Below, one piece after another: positions 22,559 to 31,064 of a DNA stretch of 45,440 nucleotides (positions are counted from its first letter, which is position 1; every line of letters begins with the position of its first letter). The stretch is taken from assembly GCF_015356825.1 (NCBI RefSeq), contig NZ_JAACYW010000065.1, forward strand, positions 1-45,440, given 5' to 3'. The position numbers were made by a program, and so were the translations under genes. The DNA comes from Catenulispora rubra (GTDB taxonomy: Bacteria; Actinomycetota; Actinomycetes; Streptomycetales; Catenulisporaceae). The notes under the pieces are model-generated. The model saw only the letters and a list, made by a program, of their open reading frames with translations. It was not told the DNA's origin and searched no databases.

Positions 22559-23842
22559 GTGGAATCGCTGCCCAGGCGTGTGGCGCTCCTTTCCGTGCAC
22601 ACTTCTCCGCTGCACCAGCCGGGTACCGGCGACGCGGGAGGCATGAACGTCTACATCGTCGAGCTCTCGCGCCGGCTGGCCGATCTGGGCATCGAGGTGG
22701 AGATCTTCACGCGGGCCACCACCGGCGCGCTGCCACCGGCCGTGGATCTCGCGCCCGGCGTTCTGGTGCGGCACGTCACCGCCGGTCCCTATGAGGGCCT
22801 GTCCAAGGAGGACTTGCCGGGGCAGCTGTGCGCCTTCACCTCCGGCGTCCTGCGGACCGAGGCGATGCACGAGCCCGGCTACTACGACCTGATCCACTCC
22901 CACTACTGGCTCTCCGGCCAGGTGGGCTGGCTGGCGAAGGAGCGGTGGGGCGTCCCGCTCATCCACTCCATGCACACCCTCGGCAAGGTCAAGAACGCCG
23001 CGCTCGCGCTCGGTGACGATCCCGAGCCGACGGCCCGGCTGGTCGGCGAGGACCAGGTCGTGGACGCCGCCGACCGGCTGATCGCCAACACCGACCAGGA
23101 GGCCTCCGAGCTGGTGCGGCTCTACGGGGCCGATCCGGAACGGGTCTCGACCGTGAACCCCGGGGTGGACCTGGACCGCTTCCGTCCGGGGGACAAGCGC
23201 GCGGCGCGGGAGTCGTTGGGGCTGCCGGCGGACGCCTCGGTCCTGCTGTTCGTCGGCCGGATCCAGCCGCTGAAGGCCCCGGACGTGCTGCTGCGGACCG
23301 CCGCCGAGCTGATAGCCCGCGACCCGGAGCGGCGCGAGAAGCTGGTCGTCGCGGTGGTCGGCGGGCCGAGCGGGTCCGGGCTGGCCGAGCCCACTCACCT
23401 GCACCGGCTGGCGCGCCGGCTCGGCATCGCCGACGTGGTGCGCTTCGTGAAGCCGGTGGACCAGACCCGGCTGGCCGACTGGTACCGGGCCGCGGACATA
23501 GCGGTCGTGCCGTCCTACAGCGAGTCCTTCGGGCTGGTCGCGATCGAGGCGCAGGCCTGCGGTACGCCGGTGGTGGCGGCGCGGGTCGGCGGGCTGGCCA
23601 CCGCGGTGGCCGACGGCCGCTCCGGCACGCTGGTCACCGGGCACGACCCCGGGGACTACGCCACCGCGACCGCCCGGCTGCTCGACACGCCGCACCTGCT
23701 GGCCGACTACGGCGAGAACGCCGTCGAGCACGCCGCGCGCTTCGGGTGGTCGGCCACGGCCGCCGCGACCGCCGACGTCTACAGCCGCTCGATCGAGGAT
23801 CTGCGCGCGCTCCGGTACCGGGAGTTGTGCGCCGGGCAGTAG
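22559..23842 (+). CDS. mshA: D-inositol-3-phosphate glycosyltransferase MshA
   Basis: 427 residues, GT4 family, with the MshA hallmark N-terminus (SVHTSPLHQPGTGDAGGMNVYIVELSRRLADLG) and the nucleotide-sugar-binding EX7E region (SYSESFGLVAIEAQACGTPVVA). It joins GlcNAc from UDP-GlcNAc to inositol-3-phosphate, the first committed step of mycothiol, the main low-molecular-weight thiol of actinobacteria. GTG 22559 follows AGGAGG (22544-22549). A SigR-type promoter lies upstream, in keeping with induction by thiol stress. Confidence 0.95.
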   Translation: MESLPRRVALLSVHTSPLHQPGTGDAGGMNVYIVELSRRLADLGIEVEIFTRATTGALPPAVDLAPGVLVRHVTAGPYEGLSKEDLPGQLCAFTSGVLRTEAMHEPGYYDLIHSHYWLSGQVGWLAKERWGVPLIHSMHTLGKVKNAALALGDDPEPTARLVGEDQVVDAADRLIANTDQEASELVRLYGADPERVSTVNPGVDLDRFRPGDKRAARESLGLPADASVLLFVGRIQPLKAPDVLLRTAAELIARDPERREKLVVAVVGGPSGSGLAEPTHLHRLARRLGIADVVRFVKPVDQTRLADWYRAADIAVVPSYSESFGLVAIEAQACGTPVVAARVGGLATAVADGRSGTLVTGHDPGDYATATARLLDTPHLLADYGENAVEHAARFGWSATAAATADVYSRSIEDLRALRYRELCAGQ

Positions 23843-23928
23843 CGGTAGCGGCGGCAGCAGGGCGGTATCCGCACCAGCCTCAGTAGGGCGGGAGTTGCCC
23901 GGCGCCGCGTCGGCAATAGGGTCGTCCC

Positions 23929-24477
23929 ATGGGTGGTGATCGAGAAAGCCTCAAGGCCGCCGCGCGCGCGGCGGTGCGGGACGCGGTGGCCGACGCGGGG
24001 GTCGAGTACGAGCAGCCCGACGAGGGCACGTTCGTCGTGAAGCTCCCCGGCGAGCACAAGCTGTGGACCACGTGCTCGCTGGTGGTCGGCGACCATACGC
24101 TGTCGCTCAACGCCTTCGTGGCGCGCCGTCCTGACGAGAACCACGAGGGCGTCTACCGCTGGCTCCTGGAGCGCAACACCCGGCTCGGCTCGCTGGCCTT
24201 CGCGCTGGACCGGCTCGGCGACGTCTACCTGGTCGGTCGGCTGCCGCTCGGCCTGATCACCGCCGAGACCGTGGACCAGCTGCTCGGCGAGGCGGTCGCG
24301 GCCTCCGACTCCTCCTTCGACCAGCTGCTGGAGCTGGGTTTCGCCTCGGCGATCCGCCGCGAGTGGGAGTGGCGGACCTCCCGCGGGGAGTCGCTGGCGA
24401 ACCTCGCGGCGTTCCGCCATCTCATCGAGCGGACACCCGACACCCGGGACGAGAGCGGGCCCGTACCCCCGAAGTAG
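23929..24477 (+). CDS. YbjN-domain protein
   Basis: 182 residues of the YbjN/type III chaperone-like fold (LPGEHKLWTTCSLVVGDHTLSLNAFVARRPDENHEGVYRWLLERN). YbjN proteins are of uncertain biochemical role. In actinobacteria the gene is regularly found between mshA and the phosphoglycerate mutase, as here. TAGGGT at 23917-23922, six bases from the ATG, with TTGCCC 16 bases upstream of it, suggests its own leaderless promoter. Confidence 0.85.
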   Translation: MGGDRESLKAAARAAVRDAVADAGVEYEQPDEGTFVVKLPGEHKLWTTCSLVVGDHTLSLNAFVARRPDENHEGVYRWLLERNTRLGSLAFALDRLGDVYLVGRLPLGLITAETVDQLLGEAVAASDSSFDQLLELGFASAIRREWEWRTSRGESLANLAAFRHLIERTPDTRDESGPVPPK

Positions 24478-24486
24478 GCTGGCGCC

Positions 24487-25242
24487 ATGACCGCCGAATA
24501 CCGCCTCATCCTGCTCCGCCACGGCGAGAGCGAGTGGAACGCCAAGAACCTGTTCACCGGCTGGGTGGACGTCAATCTCAACGCCAAGGGCGAGGCCGAG
24601 GCCGTGCGCGGCGGCGAACTGCTGCGCGAGCACGACCTGCTGCCGGACGTGGTCCACACCTCGGTGCTCCGCCGCGCGATCCGCACCGCGAACCTGTCGC
24701 TGGAGGCCGCCGACCGGCACTGGATCCCGGTGCGCCGCAGCTGGCGCCTCAACGAGCGGCACTACGGCGCGCTGCAGGGCAAGGACAAGGCCGCGACCCT
24801 GGCGGAGTTCGGCGAGGAGCAGTTCATGCTCTGGCGCCGCTCCTACGACGTCCCGCCGCCGGCCCTCGCCCTGGACGACAAGTACTCGCAGTTCGACGAC
24901 GCACGCTACGCGGGCCTCCCGACCGAACTGCGCCCGCAGACCGAGTGCCTGAAGGACGTCGTCGGCCGCATGCTGCCGTACTGGTACGACGCGATCGTCC
25001 CCGACCTGCGCGGCGGCAACACCGTCCTGGTGGCCGCGCACGGCAACTCCCTGCGCGCACTGGTGAAGCACCTCGACGGCATCTCCGACGCGGACATCGC
25101 GGGCCTGAACATCCCCACCGGCATCCCGCTGCTCTACACGCTGGACGCCGACTTCCGCCCGACGAAGACCGGCGGCGAGTACCTGGACCCGGCTGCTGCG
25201 GCGGAGTCGATCGAGGCGGTCAAGAACCAGGGGAAGAAGTAG
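24487..25242 (+). CDS. gpmA: 2,3-bisphosphoglycerate-dependent phosphoglycerate mutase
   Basis: 251 residues with the catalytic LLRHGESEWN motif (phospho-histidine near residue 11), RRAIRT, ERHYGALQG and AHGNSLRAL. It interconverts 3- and 2-phosphoglycerate in glycolysis and gluconeogenesis. TAGGCT six bases ahead of ATG 24487 points to a leaderless message. The final codons (NQGKK stop) lie in the 16-base att core shared with 37543-37558. The integrated element therefore ends inside this gene but restores its stop codon, and the enzyme appears intact. Confidence 0.95.
   Translation: MTAEYRLILLRHGESEWNAKNLFTGWVDVNLNAKGEAEAVRGGELLREHDLLPDVVHTSVLRRAIRTANLSLEAADRHWIPVRRSWRLNERHYGALQGKDKAATLAEFGEEQFMLWRRSYDVPPPALALDDKYSQFDDARYAGLPTELRPQTECLKDVVGRMLPYWYDAIVPDLRGGNTVLVAAHGNSLRALVKHLDGISDADIAGLNIPTGIPLLYTLDADFRPTKTGGEYLDPAAAAESIEAVKNQGKK
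25227..25242 (+). repeat. attL core (3' end of gpmA)
   Basis: CCAGGGGAAGAAGTAG is identical to 37543-37558. Extending five or six bases leftwards gives 20 of 22 matches (CAAG, two mismatches, then the core). It includes the gpmA stop codon. The integrase gene ends 84 bases to the right. Confidence 0.85.
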
Positions 25243-25255
25243 CATCGAGGCACGA

Positions 25256-25298
25256 AAGAGCCCCCTACCAGCCGGAATGGCGTCGGTAGGGGGCTCTT
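25256..25298. terminator. Bidirectional terminator between gpmA and int
   Basis: A perfect 14-bp stem (25256-25269 with 25285-25298, 15-base loop) lies just inside attL, between the convergent gpmA and int genes. AAGAG on one side and CTCTT on the other allow it to work in both directions. It is carried by the element and so replaces the host terminator displaced by integration (see 37574-37606). Confidence 0.8.
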
Positions 25299-25306
25299 GA
25301 TCTGCT

Positions 25307-25327
25307 CTGGGCCGTCTTTGGGCCGTC
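25307..25327. repeat. Left arm-type repeat for integrase
   Basis: CTGGGCCGTC, three bases, then GGGCCGTC; overlaps the int stop codon. A near-identical arrangement occurs at 37415-37435 beside the other end. Paired repeats at both ends are typical of arm-binding sites of tyrosine integrases. Confidence 0.55.
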
Positions 25328-26564
25328 AGGCCGGCGGGCCGAACTTGTCGTAGACCGCAGCGACAGCCGCGCGCGATCTCTCCTTGCTGTTGGGCATGAG
25401 GTGCGCATAGACCCGGAGGGTCAGGCCGGGGTCGGTGTGTCCCATGTACTCGCTGACGGCCGTGATGCTCTCGCCAGCGTCGAGGAGCACCGAGGCGTAG
25501 AAGTGCCGGAGCGCGTGCATTCCGTGCTCACGGGCAGCCGCATGAGTCTTACCCTTCGCCGGCCGGGGGATCACGCCGACATCTACGAGAGCGTGCTTCC
25601 ACTGGTCAGTGTTGAACGACCCTCGCCAAACGATGCCACCGCCAGGGCCAGTGAAGATCAGTCGTTTGGTGACCTTCGGGCCGTCCACCTTTCCCCAGGG
25701 CAGCGTGATCTCAACCGGCTTGAAGGCGTCCATGTGTGCACGTAGAGACTCTGCGACCGGCTTCGGTAGGGGAACGTCTCGAACCTTGCCACCCTTGGGA
25801 AGCGCGAAGATCGGCTTGCTTCGACTGAGCTTGAGTTGGTGGAGAACGTGCAGCGTGTCCGACTCGAAGTCGAGTTCATCCACGGATACGCCCAAGATCT
25901 CGCCTTGACGCAGACCGCAGCCGGCGCCCAGATCAACCGTCGAGCCGTAGCGGTCGGGAAGTGCCGAACGGACCGCGAAGACGCGTTCAGGCGCCCACGG
26001 AGTGAGTCGTTTCCGCTCGATCGATGGAGGCCGGACCGACGAAGCAGCAAACGGGCTTCGAGGCAGGAAACCGTCATCCACGATCGCGCTCATGACGGTA
26101 CGCACGTTGGCGTAGATTACGCCGATGTAGGCCGCTGACAAGCGGTTCTCTTCCAGCTGAGCAACCCAGGTGCGGATGTGGCGAGGCTGGAATGAGCCGA
26201 TCGGACGTGATCCGATATGCGGATATGCGTGACGCCGAAGCTGTGACTCCATGGATGCCTGCGTGTTCGGATCGCCGCTGTTGGTCTTCAGCCACTCCTC
26301 GGCGTACTGCCGGAACGTGACCTTTACCGTCTTGGGGTTGATATAGATTCCCCGAGACATGTCCGCTTCGATGTTGGTCAACCACTCTTCGGCCTTGCGT
26401 TTCTGTCGGTCCGGGAAGCTCTTGTTCTTTTCAGTGCCGTCCGGGCCGATGTAGCGAGCGCGGTACCGCAGGCCCGTGCCGTAGCGGTCGGACTTGACCC
26501 GGATGGGTTTCCCGTCCAGACCAGCCTCGGTCTTATACCAGCGGTCTTGGATGTGGCCAGCCAT
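25326..26564 (-). CDS. int: Tyrosine integrase of the AICE
   Basis: 412 residues. The N-terminal SAM-like core-binding domain (about 75-165) is followed by the catalytic domain with R219 (GCGLRQGE), H350-x2-R353 (HALRHFYAS), H376 (MGHTDPG) and the nucleophile Y386 (LRVYAHLM). All five active residues are present. It catalyses integration at the gpmA 3' end and, with Xis, excision. The gene starts one base after the xis stop codon on the same strand and ends within an arm-type repeat near attL, the usual int-next-to-att arrangement. Confidence 0.96.
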   Translation of the reverse strand: MAGHIQDRWYKTEAGLDGKPIRVKSDRYGTGLRYRARYIGPDGTEKNKSFPDRQKRKAEEWLTNIEADMSRGIYINPKTVKVTFRQYAEEWLKTNSGDPNTQASMESQLRRHAYPHIGSRPIGSFQPRHIRTWVAQLEENRLSAAYIGVIYANVRTVMSAIVDDGFLPRSPFAASSVRPPSIERKRLTPWAPERVFAVRSALPDRYGSTVDLGAGCGLRQGEILGVSVDELDFESDTLHVLHQLKLSRSKPIFALPKGGKVRDVPLPKPVAESLRAHMDAFKPVEITLPWGKVDGPKVTKRLIFTGPGGGIVWRGSFNTDQWKHALVDVGVIPRPAKGKTHAAAREHGMHALRHFYASVLLDAGESITAVSEYMGHTDPGLTLRVYAHLMPNSKERSRAAVAAVYDKFGPPA

Positions 26565-26565
26565 A

Positions 26566-26763
26566 TCAGCGCTCCTGCTCGACGAGGCCAGCGATCCACA
26601 TGTGCACGTCGGCGGGGTCGTATCGCAGGTGCTTGCCGACGCGGAATGCCGGTGGACCGGTGCGCTTGCGTCGCCACTGATACAACGTCTCTACCGAGGG
26701 CAGCGCGAGGAGTTCGGCCAGATCTTCTGGGGTGAGGTAGCGTTCCGGGAGCGCGATTGTCAT
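26566..26763 (-). CDS. xis: Excisionase (MerR-type HTH)
   Basis: 65 residues with a single winged HTH of the excisionase/MerR type (RYLTPEDLAELLALPSVETLYQWRRK ... GKHLRYDPADVHMWI). It bends DNA at the att sites so that the integrase excises the element. It is coupled to rep by a four-base overlap and followed by int two bases later, so the three are one operon unit. Confidence 0.93.
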   Translation of the reverse strand: MTIALPERYLTPEDLAELLALPSVETLYQWRRKRTGPPAFRVGKHLRYDPADVHMWIAGLVEQER

Positions 26764-28202
26764 TGCCGATCCTCCTGGTCAGGCTGTGATTTCGGGTACA
26801 CGTCGGGATGTCCACGGCCGACGAATGACCAGTCGTTGACGACGAGGATGGTCGATTCGTCGTAGAGGTCGAGGTCTGGAACGTCGGCACGTTGAGCGGC
26901 CTGGTAGTCGGCCCGTTCGGTGCGGAGGGCACCGAGCGTGGTGGAATAGGTCCGCGACTTCGTGGAGAAGTGCCCGCGGAAGCCGAGCATGTGAGCCCAC
27001 TTGCGAAGCTTCAGCTCGGCGAGTTCGGGCATGCCGCCGAGTCGCCAGCAGGTCTCGATCAGCCGACGAGCATGCGGCGTGAGGTCGAAGCGGTCGAGGT
27101 TGGCGCGGGTGCCGTAGCTACGGCAGTCCCCGCAGGCCAGTTCGCGAGTCGAGGCGGTTCCGTCTTCGGACTTCACGTCCAGGACGACGAAGCCGTGGCC
27201 GGCGCAGCGACGGCAGGCGATGGGCGAGAGGTCGAGGCCGGCGGCTTCGGCGGCTTTGGTGGCGTACTTGGCGATGTAGCGGGCAACGGCCACATCGGAC
27301 AGTGCCGACGCGGCTTCGGCGTTGAGGTCGGTCGCCGAGATCAGGCGCACGTCAAGCTGCCGGCCCCAAGCCAGGGCACGAGTGGGAACGGTCGAGGCGT
27401 CGGGGGTATCGACGGTTGCGCGGCGAACGCCGATCTCGACGGCTTCGGCGAGCATGTAGATAGGGATGCCGGACGGAGCAGGCGAGCCGGGACCGTGCGG
27501 CCCGTCGAGGCGGATCACCGCGTGGAAGTGGACGAGGCCCCGAGCCTGGTATTCGGCGACTTTGGCGAAGACGACCGTGAACCGCCGAGCGGCTTCGGCG
27601 CGGGTCAGGCCGAGCAGCCGAGCCAGGGCACGACGAATCTCGGTCGTGGTACGGGACCACAGCGCGGAGGCCATCGCGTTGAACAGGGCGTGACCCGTGT
27701 AGTCGTAGGTGTCGGGGTTGAGCGGACTCCCGATCAGCAGGTCATCGGGGCCGTGCCAACGTCCGCAGGAGGGACCGGTACGGCGCGGGTGGCAGGGTCG
27801 ACGCTGGCCTTTCTTGTCCGGGCCGAGGTGGACCGGACCGAACGACGGAGCGGTGAGCGTGACGAACAGCCGCGGATTGTCAGCGACGACCGCAGACACC
27901 TCCTTGCCGCCGCGGAGGCCGGCGACGATGAGGTTGTACGTGTCGTACTTGTAGAGCGTCGAGCAGGCTTCGCAGTGGGAGGCACGGCGGTTGCCGCAGG
28001 CCATGACGAGGACGCCGCCGGGCATGGTTGCCGAGTTGAGTTCGTGCAGAACTGTCCCCGAGGGCTTGTGCCAGATGCGGCGGACGCCGGCGAGCTGAAT
28101 TGGCTGATCGCAGCGGCCCGAGGTCTGCCGGATGCCCTCAGCCTCAGCGATCCTGGCGAAAGTGGCCAGGTCGCTGAGGTTGTCGAGGTCGAGCACCGTC
28201 AC
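26760..28202 (-). CDS. Rolling-circle-type replication initiator (RepSA-like)
   Basis: 480 residues. RCR motif I is FVTLTAPSFGPVH (about 113-125). Motif II is the HUH-like VHFHAVI (His225, His227). Motif III is YIAKYATK (Tyr309/Tyr313 region). An N-terminal Cys pair (CEAC, ~77-80) and a second Cys cluster (CRRC ... CGDC, ~330-360) probably bind zinc. RepSA of pSAM2 nicks one strand at the double-strand origin to start replication of the excised circle. Rep is coupled to xis downstream and to a membrane gene upstream by overlaps. Confidence 0.9.
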   Translation of the reverse strand: MTVLDLDNLSDLATFARIAEAEGIRQTSGRCDQPIQLAGVRRIWHKPSGTVLHELNSATMPGGVLVMACGNRRASHCEACSTLYKYDTYNLIVAGLRGGKEVSAVVADNPRLFVTLTAPSFGPVHLGPDKKGQRRPCHPRRTGPSCGRWHGPDDLLIGSPLNPDTYDYTGHALFNAMASALWSRTTTEIRRALARLLGLTRAEAARRFTVVFAKVAEYQARGLVHFHAVIRLDGPHGPGSPAPSGIPIYMLAEAVEIGVRRATVDTPDASTVPTRALAWGRQLDVRLISATDLNAEAASALSDVAVARYIAKYATKAAEAAGLDLSPIACRRCAGHGFVVLDVKSEDGTASTRELACGDCRSYGTRANLDRFDLTPHARRLIETCWRLGGMPELAELKLRKWAHMLGFRGHFSTKSRTYSTTLGALRTERADYQAAQRADVPDLDLYDESTILVVNDWSFVGRGHPDVYPKSQPDQEDRQ

Positions 28203-28936
28203 GCGGCCCTCCGAGTTTCGGCTTCGGCACTGTCGAGGACTTCGCGGTCAGAAGTGATGCGAACCGGCTCCAGAGCGAGGGATGGAGGAGTCATCAGCGC
28301 GTCACGTCGGTCAGCGCTTTCGAGTTGCCAGACGTGGTACTCGGCGGCGTTGACGCGCAGGTCAGCAGCCTTCAGTTCGGCCATGGCGGTGATGCGCGCG
28401 GCTTCGAGCTTGGCCTGAGCCTTGATCGAAGCGACGGCCACGGCGGTTTGCCCCCCGATGACCGCGAGGCTCTGCGCGTGCGCGCGGTCAGCGTCGCGCT
28501 GGTCGTATTCCTCGCGGACCGTGCGACGTTCGCGGACGTGTCGACGCGCCGTGATCCAGCCGGTCACCGTGGCGACGCCCCAGACGATCAAGGGTTCTGA
28601 CATGCCGGCGGGGTAGGCCATGGCTCCGATGCCCAAGCACGCACCGGAGAGCGCCAGGCACGTCCCGGTCAGAAGCGGGTCACGGGTGGCCGAGGCATGG
28701 CCAGCACTGGCGAGCCCGAGCAGGCATCCGGCAGCGACGGGGATCATGTCGCCGATCGAGTGCCGAGCACCGTTCTCGCTCCAGTACCGCGCCACGGCGA
28801 GCATGCCGGTTGTAACAGCGGGACTGACCAGCGCCAGGGCGACCGATGCCGGGGAGACCAGCGAGCGGGGACGCGGGGCCGACGCGGGCACCTGGTAGGG
28901 AACGGCAGACGGCTCGGAGGTTGTCAGGTCGGTCAT
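28199..28936 (-). CDS. AICE membrane protein with C-terminal coiled coil
   Basis: 245 residues. About four hydrophobic helices lie between residues 25 and 130. They are followed by a charged, alanine-rich helical tail (REEYDQRDADRAHAQSLAV ... KAQAKLEAARITAMAELKA), likely a cytoplasmic coiled coil. Position (between the DUF2637 gene and rep, overlapping rep by four bases) and topology resemble the spread (Spd) proteins that help plasmid DNA move across septa within the recipient mycelium. No motif proves this. Confidence 0.75.
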   Translation of the reverse strand: MTDLTTSEPSAVPYQVPASAPRPRSLVSPASVALALVSPAVTTGMLAVARYWSENGARHSIGDMIPVAAGCLLGLASAGHASATRDPLLTGTCLALSGACLGIGAMAYPAGMSEPLIVWGVATVTGWITARRHVRERRTVREEYDQRDADRAHAQSLAVIGGQTAVAVASIKAQAKLEAARITAMAELKAADLRVNAAEYHVWQLESADRRDALMTPPSLALEPVRITSDREVLDSAEAETRRAA

Positions 28937-28952
28937 TGGTCAGCCCTCCTTT

Positions 28953-29612
28953 TCAGGCGTACAGGTGTGTGTGGATGGTGTGGGCGAGCGGTTCGGAGAT
29001 CCGGAGCTTGGTCCGCAGAGCCGCCGTGTCGATCGGCTCGCCGTTGACGCGCTCGTATTCGTCAGCGATGGTGCGCGCCCAGTCGAGGAGTGCGGGAGCG
29101 ACCGAGGGCGCCTCAGCCGGCGCAGCGGGCAGCGCCAAGACGGCAGGCTGGCTGGCAGCCTGGACCGGTGTTGCGGGAACAGTCGGCGGGACCGGAGCGA
29201 CCGCGGACTGTTCGGCTTCGACCGACTCGACCAGCTCGACAGCGGGAGCCGACTCGTCACGGTGGCTCAGCAGCGTGCAGGCCAGAAAGGCAACCGCCGG
29301 CCAGACACCGAGGCACACGGCCAACGGGCGATCCATCTTGTTGTCCCAGGACGACACGATGTTCGCCGCCAGCGACGCGGCGAGACCGAGCAGGAACGTG
29401 AGCCAGGCGAGCATCTTGGACCCGCTGTCCTTGGCGACGATCTTCCGGTACGCCGCGACGGTGAGCAGGTCGACGGACAGGGGGTAGAGCCACGCCTTCC
29501 AGCCGTCCTGGCCGTGGCCGGCGGCAAGGTCGTGAATGTGAGAGAAGGACAGGGAGCCGGTCAGGACAGCCTGGAACAGCACGCCATCCGTGAATCGCCG
29601 CAGCTTGCCCAT
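28953..29612 (-). CDS. DUF2637 membrane protein (spread-type)
   Basis: 219 residues. Three or four membrane helices (SFSHIHDLAAGHG; LYPLSVDLLTVAAY; MLAWLTFLLGLAASLAANI; LAVCLGVWPAVAFLACTLL) form the DUF2637 domain common on actinomycete plasmids and AICEs. A long Ala/Pro/Val linker leads to a small C-terminal helical domain (LRTKLRISEPLAHTIH) that looks like a winged helix. ATG 29612 has GGGAGG seven bases upstream; the frame extends further without support. The association with rep and tra suggests intramycelial spread of DNA. Confidence 0.85.
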   Translation of the reverse strand: MGKLRRFTDGVLFQAVLTGSLSFSHIHDLAAGHGQDGWKAWLYPLSVDLLTVAAYRKIVAKDSGSKMLAWLTFLLGLAASLAANIVSSWDNKMDRPLAVCLGVWPAVAFLACTLLSHRDESAPAVELVESVEAEQSAVAPVPPTVPATPVQAASQPAVLALPAAPAEAPSVAPALLDWARTIADEYERVNGEPIDTAALRTKLRISEPLAHTIHTHLYA

Positions 29613-29613
29613 G

Positions 29614-29814
29614 TCAGTCGCCTCCCTTCGAGGTGATCGGGTGCGGCTCGTCGAGCCGGGCTGACAGGTAGTAGCGGACCGAACCGGAAGTCCGTGCCCG
29701 CATGGCACCGGAGACGGACGCCACGTCCACGCCGGTCAGGGCACGGAGGTAGTCGAGGAGACGGGCGATCTCGTCGGACGGGCCGATGGCGCGAAGCTCG
29801 ATCATCGGAATCAC
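29614..29814 (-). CDS. Small AICE protein, unknown function
   Basis: 66 residues, mostly helix-strand-helix (IARLLDYLRALTGVDVASVSGAMR ... GSVRYYLSARLD). The GTG start at 29814 overlaps the upstream stop (GTGA) and has GGAAAGG just ahead; an internal ATG at 29805 lacks one. It sits in the continuous minus-strand operon between two AICE genes. I know no function. Confidence 0.75.
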   Translation of the reverse strand: MIPMIELRAIGPSDEIARLLDYLRALTGVDVASVSGAMRARTSGSVRYYLSARLDEPHPITSKGGD

Positions 29815-30122
29815 GCGGCCTTTCCGGTGGTCACGCCAGCACGGCGGAGCCGGTAGACGATGCGGTGCGACAGCGCGGCGGTGTTGAGGCTCAGGGCTTC
29901 GCCGACGAGGCGACGGGCGTCGATCCCGGTCACGTCACGCGGGTAGGGGACGTAACCGAGTTTCAGCGCGAGCCAGGTCAGCTCGGCCTCGTTCAGCTCG
30001 ATCGGGTGGCCGTCGCGGGCACGGTCGACCGCGACGAGGTCGACCGGCCCCAAGGGGGTGTCAACGGTGAGGCCGTCCGAGGGGATCGACGGCTCCCAGA
30101 GGTCGACGCGCGGGATGGTCAC
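29811..30122 (-). CDS. AICE hypothetical protein, possible DNA-binding tail
   Basis: 103 residues from GTG 30122, which follows AAAGGA by seven bases. The first half is acidic (DLWEPSIPSDGLTVDTPLGPVDLVAVDRARDG, shown here only as landmark blocks DLWEP and LGPVDLVAV). The second half is helical and ends in basic residues (IVYRLRRAGVTTGKAA), resembling a helix-turn-helix. The gene is in the rep-spd operon and overlaps the next gene by four bases. Family not recognised. Confidence 0.7.
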   Translation of the reverse strand: MTIPRVDLWEPSIPSDGLTVDTPLGPVDLVAVDRARDGHPIELNEAELTWLALKLGYVPYPRDVTGIDARRLVGEALSLNTAALSHRIVYRLRRAGVTTGKAA

Positions 30123-30220
30123 GTTCCGTCCTTTCTCTAGAATCCGAGCCGGGCGGCTCCCCCGGACCACCAGCGCCAAGTCACGGCGTTGATGGCCAGG
30201 GCAGTTGTCCGGATCGCCGG

Positions 30221-30412
30221 TCACACGCCGCCGTTCTTTTCGGCGCAGACCTTGTGAGAAGCGCGACCCGCGGAGTCGCGGAGGATGGTCCCGTTGCCGC
30301 AGTACCGGCACGGTCCCGAAGTCGGGCAGTAGTGAGAGCTGTCCGACCAGTCCAAGACCCGAGTGCCGTCCGGGAGGTCGTAGGGCTCGTGTGCCTTGTG
30401 CTGGCGACTCAT
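30221..30412 (-). CDS. Small zinc-ribbon-like AICE protein
   Basis: 63 residues with Cys at 29, 35, 38 and 57 (HYCPTSGPCRYCGNG ... HKVCAEKN), a pattern suggesting a small zinc-binding module. The ATG overlaps the stop of the preceding mini-gene (30409-30585). Together they look like a pair of coupled zinc proteins. Role unknown; nucleic-acid binding is an inference from the fold type. Confidence 0.7.
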   Translation of the reverse strand: MSRQHKAHEPYDLPDGTRVLDWSDSSHYCPTSGPCRYCGNGTILRDSAGRASHKVCAEKNGGV

Positions 30413-30585
30413 GACGATTCGCCGGAGCCCAGGCAGGTCAGACAGATGGCGGACTCGCCCTCGATGCGACGGCGCCGGGTAGCCGGGAGAGCTACGACGC
30501 CTTCGCCCTTGCAGGAGTTGCAGGGGTTAGCAGCCGGCGGAGTCGGCACCGATTCGGAGGTCTTGACCGTCGCCTTACGCGGCAT
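30409..30585 (-). CDS. Mini-protein with two CxxCxGxG motifs
   Basis: 58 residues from ATG 30585. It holds CNSCKGEG and, after a basic RRRR stretch, CLTCLGSG: exactly two DnaJ-type CxxCxGxG elements, enough to bind one zinc ion. It is framed by overlaps with the upstream 124-residue gene (11 bases) and the downstream zinc-ribbon gene (ATGA). The gene is easily missed because of its size. Function unknown; DnaJ-like zinc modules bind unfolded protein or nucleic acid. Confidence 0.72.
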   Translation of the reverse strand: MPRKATVKTSESVPTPPAANPCNSCKGEGVVALPATRRRRIEGESAICLTCLGSGESS

Positions 30586-30949
30586 GGCTCAGCACCACGG
30601 GGGCGGGGTCCGCGTGCGCGATCGGCGACCAGATCTTGAGCGTGCCGCCGGTCGGGATCGCCACCTGGACGTCCAGGGTTCGGAAGGTGCCGCCGTTGTA
30701 TTCCTCGATCGGCCCGCTCAGGAAGAACTGACCGCCGAGCAGCCCGGCCAGCGTGAGCAGCCGCTCGATCACGTCGCTCTCGGCGACCCGGTACGCGGCC
30801 AGGTACACGGTCACGCACGTCTCGCCGTCGGTGTTGATGTCGATGCGCGTGCTGTGCGGGTCGTCTAGTTCCGGCAGGAACGAGATCTCGTCCAGGTACC
30901 GCGACACCTGGCGCAGCGTCGCGGCCACGCCGTTGATCGTGCATCTCAT
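30575..30949 (-). CDS. AICE hypothetical protein, first gene of the rep operon
   Basis: 124 residues, predicted alpha/beta (RQVSRYLDEISFLPELDD; TCVTVYLAAYRVAESDVIERLLTLAGLLGG). AAAGG lies upstream of ATG 30949. It is the first gene behind the GntR-type operator at 31065-31088, so it opens the long minus-strand operon running to int. No family recognised. Confidence 0.7.
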   Translation of the reverse strand: MRCTINGVAATLRQVSRYLDEISFLPELDDPHSTRIDINTDGETCVTVYLAAYRVAESDVIERLLTLAGLLGGQFFLSGPIEEYNGGTFRTLDVQVAIPTGGTLKIWSPIAHADPAPVVLSHAA

Positions 30950-31064
30950 CAGAGTTCTGCCTTTCTCGTTCGACTTTGGGCATGGAGCGGGTAAGGACTT
31001 GGCGCGAGGAGGTCGCGCCGACCTTGGTGGTTTGGTGAGCGGGCTACTTGCCTTTGCTCTATCC

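Noticed and set aside
22398..22646. 82-codon frame before and across the mshA start
   Set aside because: It runs out of frame through the SigR-type promoter and the MshA N-terminus, and its composition is random.
25243..25330. tRNA gene as the attachment site of the element
   Set aside because: No cloverleaf fits here or at 37540-37640; the repeat lies in the gpmA 3' end.
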